Positions 43,589 through 52,283 are shown, numbered from the stretch's first letter. The stretch is 64,000 bases of DNA from Bacteroidales bacterium (GCA_024401365.1 JAKSLE010000001.1:1-64000), one strand, 5' to 3'. The notes: generated from the letters alone by a model not told the origin. Made by a program: numbers and translations.

Positions 43589-45568
43589 TTAAAGTTTAAA
43601 AATTATCACTGCATCATTTTCAAAAACAACACAATTATCTATACTCAATGCACTATTACCAATATTTTTGAATAGAACAACATAGTCTACACCTTCGCTT
43701 TTTATCAATGAGATAGAATCTTTTTCTCCCGAATACAATGATTTAATAAGACCTAAACGATGTTTGCACATATCATCGTTAACCGTAGAATAGTCATACC
43801 CCTCCAAATATGCCTGCCTTTCTGAAAAGGCACTTAATATAAACGAACGGTGCCCCCCCACTTCTGCTAACACCTTATTGGATACAACAATCGAGCTTGG
43901 TCCTGTATTATCTCGCAGCCATCTCATAGCTGCTAATTCATCAGCTGTCTGCGAAAATCCATTAATGACTCCTACTGTAGTCGGTGGTAGCAACAAATTA
44001 CGCAACCCGTTCTTTGTAGGGATATATATGGTTGACAATAAACCAACAATACCAAACCCAATAGCAGACAACAGCATATATTTTGCCTTACCATGTAAAG
44101 ATTGCACTTCACCCATAACAGAGGACAACCCTACTATGATAGCAGGATAGCCTATAAACCAATAGTACATTTGAGACATTCCGTCATGACTGAAGAACGT
44201 TGTCAAAACAAAACCAATTAGTCCTACAGACAACAAAAAAACAATACTAATGGACTTTATGTTCTTCCATCGCTCTTTTTTTATTAAAAAAAATATAGTC
44301 AATGGCAAAAAAAGTACCAAAACAACATACACAATAAAAACAATTATTGACGATAATATTTCTGAATGAACAATCCCATTAAACAGACTAAATAACTTAT
44401 TCTCAAATGGAGACCTCAAAATAGTTGCTACAAAAGAAAATTCTGGCAACCTATTAGATGAATCAAGACTATTATCATGATTCATGATAAAGCAATAATA
44501 TACACCTACAAAAACCAGTAAAGAGGCAACTCCTATTATGATCGCATTATACCTTTGCTGTACTTGGAACAACATACAAAAACAAGTAATTCCAAATCCC
44601 CCGAGTACTACTAATGCCAATGGCGCTTTTAATCCTGTTGCCACAGCCAACACAAACAAAAATGCTAGTAATAATTTGAAATTATTTGTCTCAAAGTTTG
44701 TCAATAATCTTATCGCCAAAGACAACGCGAAAAGAGACATTCCTAAGCCTTCAGCGAGTCCAATACTTCCTACGTATATATGGTTTGTATAATATAGGTA
44801 TGTCACATTTTCAATGCACGTTGTGAATAACAACATAACCATAGCAAGTTTTGACAACCATGTATCTTTTATTATCACATTTACAAGTAGATACGTCCCA
44901 CCGAAAACCAATATAGTTATTATCAGACTCGTATAAACAAAACACAAATCAAATATTTCGATGTTAGACACATAATGCAAATAGGCGATGTGCATACTTG
45001 AGAAATAGTGATAGTACAAATTGTTCCCCATAACACTCATATCATGAACCGGGAAATCGATCGTACATGCCACACAATTTCTCATCCAAAACAAATAGTC
45101 TTGATTCTGTAATGTATACCCAGTAATTGCAGGCGACAAATTATTGCACGTATATGTTATTAAGCCGATTCCATAAGCAAGCGAAATAACTACGACATTG
45201 AATATTATGCTAGTTTTGTCGTCACATTGAACCCTTTTGTATTCGCCCGTCCTTATTAAAAAGAATAATGAAACCACTGATAACATTACACTGGGGTATA
45301 AAACTAGCTCTTGACACTTTAGAAGTAAGCATCCTATATACAAAGTAATAGACAAGCCATAACCCAACAGATAGGACGAAAATAAATACTCTGTCTGGTT
45401 GTTTGATTTAAATCCAAAAACTCTGTATAGCATAGCACCTGGACAGAACACCAAGAATATCTGCGTAGCAACGAAAAACAGATAGTCTAAGAAACTTACT
45501 CTTCCCACAATCGTGGAAATCGTAGCAAGCGCAATAAATAGTAATGGAAGAATAAACTTCTTCATCAT
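43589..45568 (-). CDS. Large integral membrane protein, GT-C glycosyltransferase candidate
   Basis: A 659-aa protein with about 13 predicted membrane helices and a soluble C-terminal domain (about 535-659). The loop after the early helices (NQDYLFWMRNCVACTIDFPV, then NNLYYHYFSSMHIAY) contains Asp/His pairs in the position where GT-C enzymes have their catalytic Asp. The C-terminal domain (ELAAMRWLRDNTGPSSIVVS, YLEGYDYS) resembles the end domains of polyprenyl-phosphate-dependent membrane glycosyltransferases. It would transfer a sugar from an undecaprenyl-phosphate carrier in the periplasm. It sits between LegC (6 bp) and WecE (1 bp). Assignment is from topology and motif resemblance only. 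Confidence 0.6.
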   Translation of the reverse strand: MMKKFILPLLFIALATISTIVGRVSFLDYLFFVATQIFLVFCPGAMLYRVFGFKSNNQTEYLFSSYLLGYGLSITLYIGCLLLKCQELVLYPSVMLSVVSLFFLIRTGEYKRVQCDDKTSIIFNVVVISLAYGIGLITYTCNNLSPAITGYTLQNQDYLFWMRNCVACTIDFPVHDMSVMGNNLYYHYFSSMHIAYLHYVSNIEIFDLCFVYTSLIITILVFGGTYLLVNVIIKDTWLSKLAMVMLLFTTCIENVTYLYYTNHIYVGSIGLAEGLGMSLFALSLAIRLLTNFETNNFKLLLAFLFVLAVATGLKAPLALVVLGGFGITCFCMLFQVQQRYNAIIIGVASLLVFVGVYYCFIMNHDNSLDSSNRLPEFSFVATILRSPFENKLFSLFNGIVHSEILSSIIVFIVYVVLVLFLPLTIFFLIKKERWKNIKSISIVFLLSVGLIGFVLTTFFSHDGMSQMYYWFIGYPAIIVGLSSVMGEVQSLHGKAKYMLLSAIGFGIVGLLSTIYIPTKNGLRNLLLPPTTVGVINGFSQTADELAAMRWLRDNTGPSSIVVSNKVLAEVGGHRSFILSAFSERQAYLEGYDYSTVNDDMCKHRLGLIKSLYSGEKDSISLIKSEGVDYVVLFKNIGNSALSIDNCVVFENDAVIIFKL

Positions 45569-45569
45569 T

Positions 45570-46703
45570 CTATAACTTCGAATAATACTCTTTAATCAAC
45601 TCCACTATTGAATCCACTTGCTCAAGTGTCAACTCGTAGAACATTGGTAATCTAACTAGACAATCTGCATACATGTCACAATTAGAAAGCGTCGGAATAT
45701 CTGCATAATGTGTAGTGTAATATTCACTCTTATGCAAACTAAGATAATGGAATACACTCAATACATCATGGTCCTTAAGATATTTAATCAAGCCACTACG
45801 TTCATCCAAATTACGACAGACTAGATAAAACATATGCGCATTATTAGTCGCATAGTCGGGTATCTGCGGTAGACGAACAACACATTTGGCTGCTAACAAC
45901 TGAAGTCCCCCCAAATATTGTTCCCACAATTTTTTTCGCTTAGTCTGAATATCATCCATACTCTCTAATTGAGCCCAAAGAAAAGCGGAAACCACCTCAG
46001 AAGGTAAAAATGAGGAACCAGTATCGCACCATCCGTACTTATTAACCTCACCTCGGAAAAATTCAGATCGGTTAGTTCCCTTTTCCCATATAATTTCAGC
46101 ACGACGAATAAATCGCTCATCATTAATACCAAGAAGCCCGCCTTCGCCAGCTATAATATTCTTAGTTTCATGGAATGAAAAAGCGGAAAGGTGACCAATA
46201 GTGCCAAGTGGTCGTCCTTTATAGAATGAATCTATTGCTTGCGCTGCATCCTCAACAACAAGGAGATTATGTCGATTGGCAATATCCATAATCTTATCCA
46301 TGTCGCAAGCCACACCTGCATAATGTACAGGAACTATCACTTTTGTTTTGGGAGTAATTAATGCTTCTATCTTGTCTGCGTCTATATTTGGATTACTCTC
46401 CATAGAATCGGCAAATACAACTTTGCATCCTTGTCGAACAAAAGCAAGTGCAGAAGATACAAATGTATATGAAGGTACTATCACTTCGTCACCTGGTCCT
46501 ACATTGCAAAGGATAGCGCACATTTCAAGTGCATCTGTACACGATGTAGTAAGAAGGGTTTTCTTGAACCCATATTTCTGTTCAAAGAATTTTTGACACT
46601 TCTTTGTGAACACTCCATTACCAGAAAGCTTACCAGTGTAAACAGCCTCATACATATAGTGGGCCTCCTTACCAGTAAGGTAAGGTTTATTAAATGGTAT
46701 CAT
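45570..46703 (-). CDS. wecE: dTDP-4-amino-4,6-dideoxygalactose transaminase (WecE/RffA-like)
   Basis: A 377-aa PLP aminotransferase converting dTDP-4-keto-6-deoxy-D-glucose (from RmlA/RmlB here) to dTDP-4-amino-4,6-dideoxy-D-galactose (Fuc4N). It follows E. coli WecE from end to end: MIPFNKPYLTGKE, GDEVIVPSYTFVSSALAFV, VPVHYAGVACDMD, SFHETKNIIAGEGG (PLP lysine) and KGTNRSEFFRGEVNKY. I start at 46703 to match the family's MIPFN start; ATG 46733 adds ten residues. No WecD-type acetyltransferase follows it. Preceded by the longest gap within the operon (176 bp), which holds an RNA-structure candidate. Confidence 0.92.
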   Translation of the reverse strand: MIPFNKPYLTGKEAHYMYEAVYTGKLSGNGVFTKKCQKFFEQKYGFKKTLLTTSCTDALEMCAILCNVGPGDEVIVPSYTFVSSALAFVRQGCKVVFADSMESNPNIDADKIEALITPKTKVIVPVHYAGVACDMDKIMDIANRHNLLVVEDAAQAIDSFYKGRPLGTIGHLSAFSFHETKNIIAGEGGLLGINDERFIRRAEIIWEKGTNRSEFFRGEVNKYGWCDTGSSFLPSEVVSAFLWAQLESMDDIQTKRKKLWEQYLGGLQLLAAKCVVRLPQIPDYATNNAHMFYLVCRNLDERSGLIKYLKDHDVLSVFHYLSLHKSEYYTTHYADIPTLSNCDMYADCLVRLPMFYELTLEQVDSIVELIKEYYSKL

Positions 46704-46782
46704 AGTTGGTATATTTTGCGTACGAACCGCCAATAGCTAGTTAGCGCTTATAAAAATATATTTATTCTTTGCAAAATCTACT

Positions 46783-46860
46783 ACATATCAACCTACTCTA
46801 CCTCTTTGGTACACGCGTAAGTTACATTATATCACGTGTGAAGTAGGTAAGGCGATATGT
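46783..46860 (-). ncRNA. Candidate intercistronic RNA structure
   Basis: On the transcribed (minus) strand three nested helices can form: ACATATC/GATATGT (46860-46854 with 46789-46783), ACCTACT/AGTAGGT (46848-46842 with 46797-46791) and ACACGTG/CGCGTGT (46839-46833 with 46817-46811, one G-U pair), with a 15-nt loop and a 13-nt one-sided bulge. The G-U pair would be a C-A mismatch on the other strand, which favours the operon strand. No T run follows, so it is not an ordinary terminator. Confidence 0.4.
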
Positions 46861-46879
46861 ATTGTATTGAGACAACCTC

Positions 46880-48115
46880 CTATTTCTCTACATAATTGCC
46901 ATTATAGAGATAGTCCCTAAGTTGCTCCTTCGATAAATGCTCAATGCCAAGATACTCAAGATTATACTTTGTATCTTCATAGAAACTTTTCTCATGGAAA
47001 GCGCCACCTATAGTAATCATGGCATCAATAATGGGCGTTGGAACACCGAACTTAACTCCTAAATCATGGTATATCTTACATCCTACCGGAATATCTTCTG
47101 TGATGTATCTATGATTGATATTGTTAGGGCCTGTATTACCTTCATCACATGGCTTATCTAGAGGGAATACAACATTGTCGTTTCCATTCTCATCAAGTCC
47201 CATATATTCCTGTGTCAATATAGAACGACGGCTAAAGAACATCTCGTACTTGTACTTAGGATAATCAATGCCAAGCGCCTTTGCTATTTCAACCTGCTCC
47301 ATATAGAACTTGTACTGAACTCGACAGATAGAAGGGCACAAACCATGACTGTACATTGAATAAGATTCTGGCTCGTTTCCATATACTAAACTCCAGTTTT
47401 CCATACTTGAAACTCCGAGTAACGAAGCTGGTACATGTATTACAGGATTAATATTTGAGAATCCTATGTCTACCATTGTATCTCCTCTGTCACATCCATT
47501 TCCTGTAGTAACAGAATCCATACAAGGAAGATATTTGGCACTCTCAATGAAGTCATCAATATCGCACATTGGTAATGTTGCACCACGCAAAGAAATAGCA
47601 CGATACTTGATTCCAACGTGATTGGTCCAGAAACCTTGAACTTTTTCAACACGTGTACCATATGGAGCTGATCCCCATCCGCCAACAATAACGTCCTTAG
47701 TACATCCTGCTTCACGCATAAACTTACGCAACAAGAAACTTGCAAAATTATCTGGATATGTATGAATCACCATGCCATCTTCAAGTAGAGGAACAAGTGT
47801 TCTGAGATAATCCTCATGCGCCAAGGCAGGAATACTCATCAATATAAGTTTTGCCCCCTTAACTGCTTTAGCCATGTCCGTAGTATACATATCCATATGA
47901 GCACGTCCTGAACGTTCAAAGCCATACAGATTACGCTGTATTCCGTCCATCTGGATACCTGTTTTGTCCATGTATGCCAAAGATTTTGGAGAACGAGAAT
48001 AGAGACGAACCTCTCGACCTGCTAATTTGCAATCAGCCGCCAACGTCATACCCACAGCACCGGCACCTAACACCGCAATTGGGCAACTTGCCAAATAACT
48101 TAAATCTCTTGCCAT
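46880..48115 (-). CDS. NAD/NADP-dependent opine (octopine/nopaline-type) dehydrogenase family protein
   Basis: A 411-aa protein. The N-terminal dinucleotide domain has AVLGAGAVGMTLAADCKLAG (GxGxxG). The C-terminal octopine-dehydrogenase domain has NPVIHVPASLLG (conserved catalytic-type His), SILTQEYMG and the family hallmark NINHRYITEDIPVG. Opine dehydrogenases reductively condense an amino acid with a 2-oxo acid to a secondary amine dicarboxylic acid. Related genes occur in O-antigen loci that carry N-(carboxyethyl)amino acids such as alanopine. It lies 9 bp after an ATP-grasp ligase, which could couple the opine to a sugar amine. Substrates unknown. The conserved fold is shared with other 6-phosphogluconate-DH-like enzymes, so activity is inferred. 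Confidence 0.85.
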   Translation of the reverse strand: MARDLSYLASCPIAVLGAGAVGMTLAADCKLAGREVRLYSRSPKSLAYMDKTGIQMDGIQRNLYGFERSGRAHMDMYTTDMAKAVKGAKLILMSIPALAHEDYLRTLVPLLEDGMVIHTYPDNFASFLLRKFMREAGCTKDVIVGGWGSAPYGTRVEKVQGFWTNHVGIKYRAISLRGATLPMCDIDDFIESAKYLPCMDSVTTGNGCDRGDTMVDIGFSNINPVIHVPASLLGVSSMENWSLVYGNEPESYSMYSHGLCPSICRVQYKFYMEQVEIAKALGIDYPKYKYEMFFSRRSILTQEYMGLDENGNDNVVFPLDKPCDEGNTGPNNINHRYITEDIPVGCKIYHDLGVKFGVPTPIIDAMITIGGAFHEKSFYEDTKYNLEYLGIEHLSKEQLRDYLYNGNYVEK

Positions 48116-48124
48116 ATATATATT

Positions 48125-49396
48125 TTATTTATTAATGTTTACTTTTGATACAATCATGTCAACACCATCCGCATTCTTGATTTGCAAGGTACTATATACC
48201 CATTTTACGAAATCACACGCATCTGTTCTATCCTTGAAGTACGCAATGAATTCAGCTACTCTTTGTCTAACATCTTTCGTGTCTGGAATTGATTCCCCTT
48301 CTTTATATATTTGACGAGCAGATCTAACTTCGGCCGCATTCTTGACAATATCAAAACCTTCAAAACTTCCTATTATACCTGGACTACATGAAATAGAAAG
48401 GATTAGACAAATACCACCATTGTATCCAAACGCAGATTTGGGATTACCATAACATGCTTTTACATTACCAGTAACAGCATACTCAACAAATGCTTTCATG
48501 CTATCAAAACCGGTAACTTCTTTTGTTACTATATCGAAATCAGACCCTGGAAATCTTAACCCTGGATCATACATATATACACGTCCATCTTCCCAAAAAC
48601 CTTGCATAAAGAAAACGCCGAATTGAACTCCTGTTGACTTTATCATTTTCTTTATGTTTGGTTCTACATCCCTTAAAAATTGATCAGCATGTTTTGATGG
48701 AAGCATTGTCGCCATTTGCTGACACTGCAACCCATCTTCTACCTTTCCGACATAACGATCGCCTAACTTAACAAGATACGGCTCTCCTCCTATTACCATA
48801 TACACAACAGACATGTCGTCTTTGCCATACATATAACGTTCAACAAGTGCAACGCCATCTTTCGATTCACTTTTTGCAATAGACAACGCATTTTCGACAT
48901 CAGCCAGAGAATGACAAACTGTTATACCTCGTGAACCACGACTATCAGAAGGTTTTACCAATATGGGAAATTTAACCTTGCCATTCACAAGGTCACTTTC
49001 AGAATACTCTTCAATAACATCTACTCCGTACTCTTTGCAATATGATTTAAACTTTCTTTTGTTTGTGAAAATGTCAAACAATTCAGCAGAAGCGAAACAT
49101 GGTGTCCCCAATGATTCGCTAATTTGCTGATAATGCTTTTGAACTGTGTCTATGCAGAAGTCTATTACCCCATCAACTTTCTCCTGCTTACATTTCTCAA
49201 CAACTGCCGACGTGTCATTTGTACTAAGCATCCAATACTCGTCAGCAATTAATTTGGTAGGCGATTGTTCAACCGGTAGATAATCAGTAACTATTGTATA
49301 TACACCGAGCTCACGAGCTGCGGTCACTAATTTCATATGAACATCATTACCAGCAAGAATTAAGAGTTTCTTACCTTTTAAACTTTCACAACTCAT
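48125..49396 (-). CDS. ATP-grasp ligase (CarB/PurK-like), partner of opine dehydrogenase
   Basis: A 423-aa ATP-grasp enzyme. LLILAGNDVHMKLVTAARELG begins the pre-ATP-grasp domain without its last residue. FPILVKPSDSRGSRGITVCH is the ATP-binding loop. ALVERYMYGKDDMSVVYMV and VYMYDPGLRFPGSDFDIVT carry the metal/ATP residues, although the usual E-x-N-x-R reads DPGLRFPG, a departure at the Mg-binding site. The C-terminal portion (about 330-423) is a regulatory/biotin-carboxylase-C-like domain. Position before the opine dehydrogenase and after two small transporters suggests amide coupling of an opine or amino acid to an amino sugar. Substrate unproved. Confidence 0.8.
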   Translation of the reverse strand: MSCESLKGKKLLILAGNDVHMKLVTAARELGVYTIVTDYLPVEQSPTKLIADEYWMLSTNDTSAVVEKCKQEKVDGVIDFCIDTVQKHYQQISESLGTPCFASAELFDIFTNKRKFKSYCKEYGVDVIEEYSESDLVNGKVKFPILVKPSDSRGSRGITVCHSLADVENALSIAKSESKDGVALVERYMYGKDDMSVVYMVIGGEPYLVKLGDRYVGKVEDGLQCQQMATMLPSKHADQFLRDVEPNIKKMIKSTGVQFGVFFMQGFWEDGRVYMYDPGLRFPGSDFDIVTKEVTGFDSMKAFVEYAVTGNVKACYGNPKSAFGYNGGICLILSISCSPGIIGSFEGFDIVKNAAEVRSARQIYKEGESIPDTKDVRQRVAEFIAYFKDRTDACDFVKWVYSTLQIKNADGVDMIVSKVNINK

Positions 49397-49399
49397 ACT

Positions 49400-49732
49400 T
49401 TATTGAAAGAAAATTATCATACCTACAACAATCAACACTATTGCAAGTATTTGCTTTATATTCACAGACTCACGAAAAACAATATATGAAAGGACTGGAA
49501 TAACAAGGTAGTTGAGAGATTCTATTACAGACAATTCCTTGATGGTCAAGCCTAGGTGCATCGCGTATATATTAATCAACAAAGAGATTCCCATTAATGA
49601 ATATCCCAACATCACTTTCATATTTACGTACTCTCTAAAAAACGACTTATAATCTTCACGAGAACTCCCTTTAAGTAACAATTGCGATATGGACGCTATA
49701 AATACCGCAAAAACAGACAGAATATATACCAT
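49400..49732 (-). CDS. Small EamA/SMR-like membrane protein (ArnE/ArnF-like)
   Basis: A 110-aa protein of four predicted helices in the EamA/small multidrug resistance superfamily: the N-terminal YILSVFAVFIASISQLLLKG is the typical first helix with the SQ..LK pattern. LSVIESLNYLVIPVLSYIVF and LAIVLIVVGMIIFFQ form the third and fourth. ArnE/ArnF pairs of this size flip undecaprenyl-phosphate-aminoarabinose. Here a second half transporter precedes it (1-nt overlap) and an ArnC-like transferase precedes that, so the same role for another sugar is likely. Confidence 0.8.
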   Translation of the reverse strand: MVYILSVFAVFIASISQLLLKGSSREDYKSFFREYVNMKVMLGYSLMGISLLINIYAMHLGLTIKELSVIESLNYLVIPVLSYIVFRESVNIKQILAIVLIVVGMIIFFQ

Positions 49733-50082
49733 TACTCTGCAGCTTGATTAGACTGAGATGAGTATAACACTATGCCTGAAATTACCAACCCTGCTCCAAT
49801 TAAATTGTTCATAGTCATCTCTTCACCAAAAACAAATGCTGATATAAGCAAAACAAAGACCATAGATACACCTTTGAACATATAAGCCACGGACAACTCA
49901 ATATACTTGAGTATCTGTTGCCAAAGTAAAGCGTATAATCCAAGAACACATACTGCTCCAATTATGCCTAATATATACCCCAATGAAAAAGGGATACACT
50001 GAGAGGCATACTTCGTAAATAACGTCACTGAAGCGTAAAGCATATTTACAAAAACAAGCATAAATACGTGTTTAGCTATCAT
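49732..50082 (-). CDS. Small EamA/SMR-like membrane protein (ArnE/ArnF-like)
   Basis: A 116-aa, four-helix member of the same family (LVFVNMLYASVTLFTKYAS at the N-terminus; LSVAYMFKGVSMVFVLLISA; GEEMTMNNLIGAGLVISGIV). The motif around FGE-x8-LIGAGLVISGI is the classical SMR helix-4 entrance. It forms a coupled pair with the next gene (1-nt overlap) and probably a heterodimer acting as lipid-linked sugar flippase. Eight bp separate it from the ArnC/GtrB-like gene. Confidence 0.8.
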   Translation of the reverse strand: MIAKHVFMLVFVNMLYASVTLFTKYASQCIPFSLGYILGIIGAVCVLGLYALLWQQILKYIELSVAYMFKGVSMVFVLLISAFVFGEEMTMNNLIGAGLVISGIVLYSSQSNQAAE

Positions 50083-50090
50083 TGTAGCCT

Positions 50091-51011
50091 TTAGAAATTA
50101 AGTTTACTCCTAACTATAAATATCTGACGACCTTTAACTTGATCAAATATTTTTCCCACATATAATCCAATAATTCCTAACACAAACAATATTAGGCCTC
50201 CAACAAACCAAATGGAAAATATAGTAGCGGTAAATCCTGGTACTTGTATTATTCCAACTAGTTTAGCAATAATATTGTAAAGTGCAAGAATAAACGACAA
50301 CATTGACATTATGAAGCCTAAACTCACTGTCAATCTTAAAGGTTTATTGCTATTTGATATTATAACGTCAAAACTCAACTTCAACAATTTGAAAAGAGTA
50401 TAACCAGTAGAGCCTTCTAACCTTTCATCATGCTGAACATCAATAGTTCCTATCTTGAAGCCAACATATCTTATCAAACTACCAAAGGACCTAGTATACT
50501 CAGGCATTTTGTTGAATTCATCAATAACACTTCGCTTATAAACACCAAAATTAGCAATAGCTTTGTCTTCATTTGACCCACTCATCCAATTGTATATAGC
50601 AAAGAACATTGTCGAAGACAATTTCTTAAAAAAGGAATCTTGACGTTCTGCTCTTCTCGCATAAACTATGTCATATCCTTCAACAGCCTTTGCATACAGA
50701 TTTGGTATCTCCTCTGGTCTATCTTGTAAATCACAATCCATAACAACTATCCAGTCTCCACTAACATGAGCCAATCCAGCGGAAATAGCATAATGCTGAC
50801 CAAAATTACGAGATAGTTCTATTCCCTTAACGTGATTGTCTATAGCGCAAATCTCAGTTATTCTGTCCCACGAGTTATCTGGAGACATGTCATTTACAAG
50901 TATTATCTCATACTCATCTGTAATAGTTTTCACAGCTTCACTAATGCGACGAACCAGTTCGTCTAGCATTTTTTCGCCTTTATATATAGGAGAGACTATC
51001 GATAGTTTCAC
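50091..51011 (-). CDS. Polyprenyl-phosphate glycosyltransferase (ArnC/GtrB/DPM1-like GT2)
   Basis: A 306-aa GT2 enzyme with two C-terminal membrane helices (about 232-255 and 268-292). SIVSPIYKGEKMLDELV, IILVNDMSPDNSWDRI, GIELSRNFGQHYAISAGL and VVMDCDLQDRPEEIP (DxD in DCDLQD) are hallmarks of the family that loads a sugar onto undecaprenyl phosphate. HDERLEGSTGYTLFKLLKL matches GtrB/ArnC. Together with the two small transporters it forms an ArnC-ArnE-ArnF-like set. Its donor could be the dTDP-Fuc4N derivative or another nucleotide sugar made here. Confidence 0.9.
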   Translation of the reverse strand: MKLSIVSPIYKGEKMLDELVRRISEAVKTITDEYEIILVNDMSPDNSWDRITEICAIDNHVKGIELSRNFGQHYAISAGLAHVSGDWIVVMDCDLQDRPEEIPNLYAKAVEGYDIVYARRAERQDSFFKKLSSTMFFAIYNWMSGSNEDKAIANFGVYKRSVIDEFNKMPEYTRSFGSLIRYVGFKIGTIDVQHDERLEGSTGYTLFKLLKLSFDVIISNSNKPLRLTVSLGFIMSMLSFILALYNIIAKLVGIIQVPGFTATIFSIWFVGGLILFVLGIIGLYVGKIFDQVKGRQIFIVRSKLNF

Positions 51012-51026
51012 GTCTAATTTGATTAA

Positions 51027-52235
51027 TTACATTTTTTGGTCAAGATTCTTCCCCTTTTCTTCATGCTCAAAATTAGGTATAAAACGCTTAATAGCAACTA
51101 CAACCTGAGATTTGGAAAAATCAGGACACTTGAATATTTGCTCTATTTCATTAAAGAATGCATCTACTTCTTCCATCGAACGATGTGTACTCTCCTCTAT
51201 TACACCGAGAGAACTAAACCTACTCATGTTAAGCTTTTCTCCAGGCACATAGAACTCTTCATACGCTTTTTCTCCTGTCGTATCGCTCTTGAAGTAAACA
51301 ACAGGATAGTCCGTAGTATCGTATGGCATTTTGTCAGCAAAGACTTTTGCGTCTTCATCTTTTGAAAATTCTTTTTTTGAATACCCTTCCTCACTGATAA
51401 ACTTATCGCATATTGAAGAGAATGTCAACATCTGTTCTTCACCTAGCTTTGGGAAAAATATCTCACCTGGCTTGCCTAGAATACAAGCCAACATACAAAT
51501 CTGACCTGATTCTTCTGGTGAAACAAAATATCTTCTGACGTCACTTGGTGCTGCCAGTGGCTGCTTTTTCTGAATTCGGTGCAACCACCCATCAAGTAAT
51601 GAACCATTGGAAAATGCTACATTGGCAAATCTCGCAGTAGTGACCTTAAAATGCTGATTATATGCCATTACGAGATCTTCCATAATTCGCTTGCTAGCAC
51701 CCATTATATTAACAGGATTTGCTGCTTTATCTGTGGAAACGCAAAAGAAATGCTTAGGCGGATACACTCGAAGAAGCTCCATCAGATTCTTCGCCTTAAT
51801 ATCATTATTCTCAATCAAGGCCTGAACAGAATATTTATCCTTCTCACTACGGACATGCTTATGAGCCGAAAAATTTGCCACAATGTCAAATCCCTTTTCT
51901 TCTCGGAAGATACGCTCAAAAATCGGATCCGCAAAATTTAGCGTATACGCTCTATATTCGTCTGGCACAAACATTCCATCCGTCGAACGCAAATCTCTAG
52001 TCAACTCTGCCAATCCATTCTCATTCAAGTCAACAACAATAAGTTTACTCGGACGAAATGGCAATACTGCCTTAATAAATGAGGATCCAATACTACCTGC
52101 GCCTCCTATGACACACACACTTTTGCCTTCTATCTCTGATTTTAGCAGATCCCTATTGGCATTAATATCATTTATGAACATCGACTGTGATCTACGAATC
52201 ACATGGTCTGATATGAATTTCCCTATATTAAACAT
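51027..52235 (-). CDS. CapD-like nucleotide-sugar 4,6-dehydratase
   Basis: A 402-aa extended short-chain dehydrogenase of the polysaccharide biosynthesis/CapD (FlaA1, WbpM, PglF) family without the membrane domain of WbpM. CVIGGAGSIGSSFIKAVLPF binds NAD(P). FSAHKHVRSEKD and VSTDKAANPVNIMGASKRIM are catalytic. The tyrosine of the YxxxK motif is replaced by Met (M-G-A-S-K), as in the WbpM/PglF retaining dehydratases. It would make a UDP- or GDP-linked 4-keto-6-deoxy-GlcNAc. This could feed LegC (LegB role). About 9 kb separates them, so an independent role is possible. Confidence 0.85.
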   Translation of the reverse strand: MFNIGKFISDHVIRRSQSMFINDINANRDLLKSEIEGKSVCVIGGAGSIGSSFIKAVLPFRPSKLIVVDLNENGLAELTRDLRSTDGMFVPDEYRAYTLNFADPIFERIFREEKGFDIVANFSAHKHVRSEKDKYSVQALIENNDIKAKNLMELLRVYPPKHFFCVSTDKAANPVNIMGASKRIMEDLVMAYNQHFKVTTARFANVAFSNGSLLDGWLHRIQKKQPLAAPSDVRRYFVSPEESGQICMLACILGKPGEIFFPKLGEEQMLTFSSICDKFISEEGYSKKEFSKDEDAKVFADKMPYDTTDYPVVYFKSDTTGEKAYEEFYVPGEKLNMSRFSSLGVIEESTHRSMEEVDAFFNEIEQIFKCPDFSKSQVVVAIKRFIPNFEHEEKGKNLDQKM

Positions 52236-52283
52236 GTCCTACCTATATTAACTAAAAAATAAGGACCGACTACTCCCCCTCCT

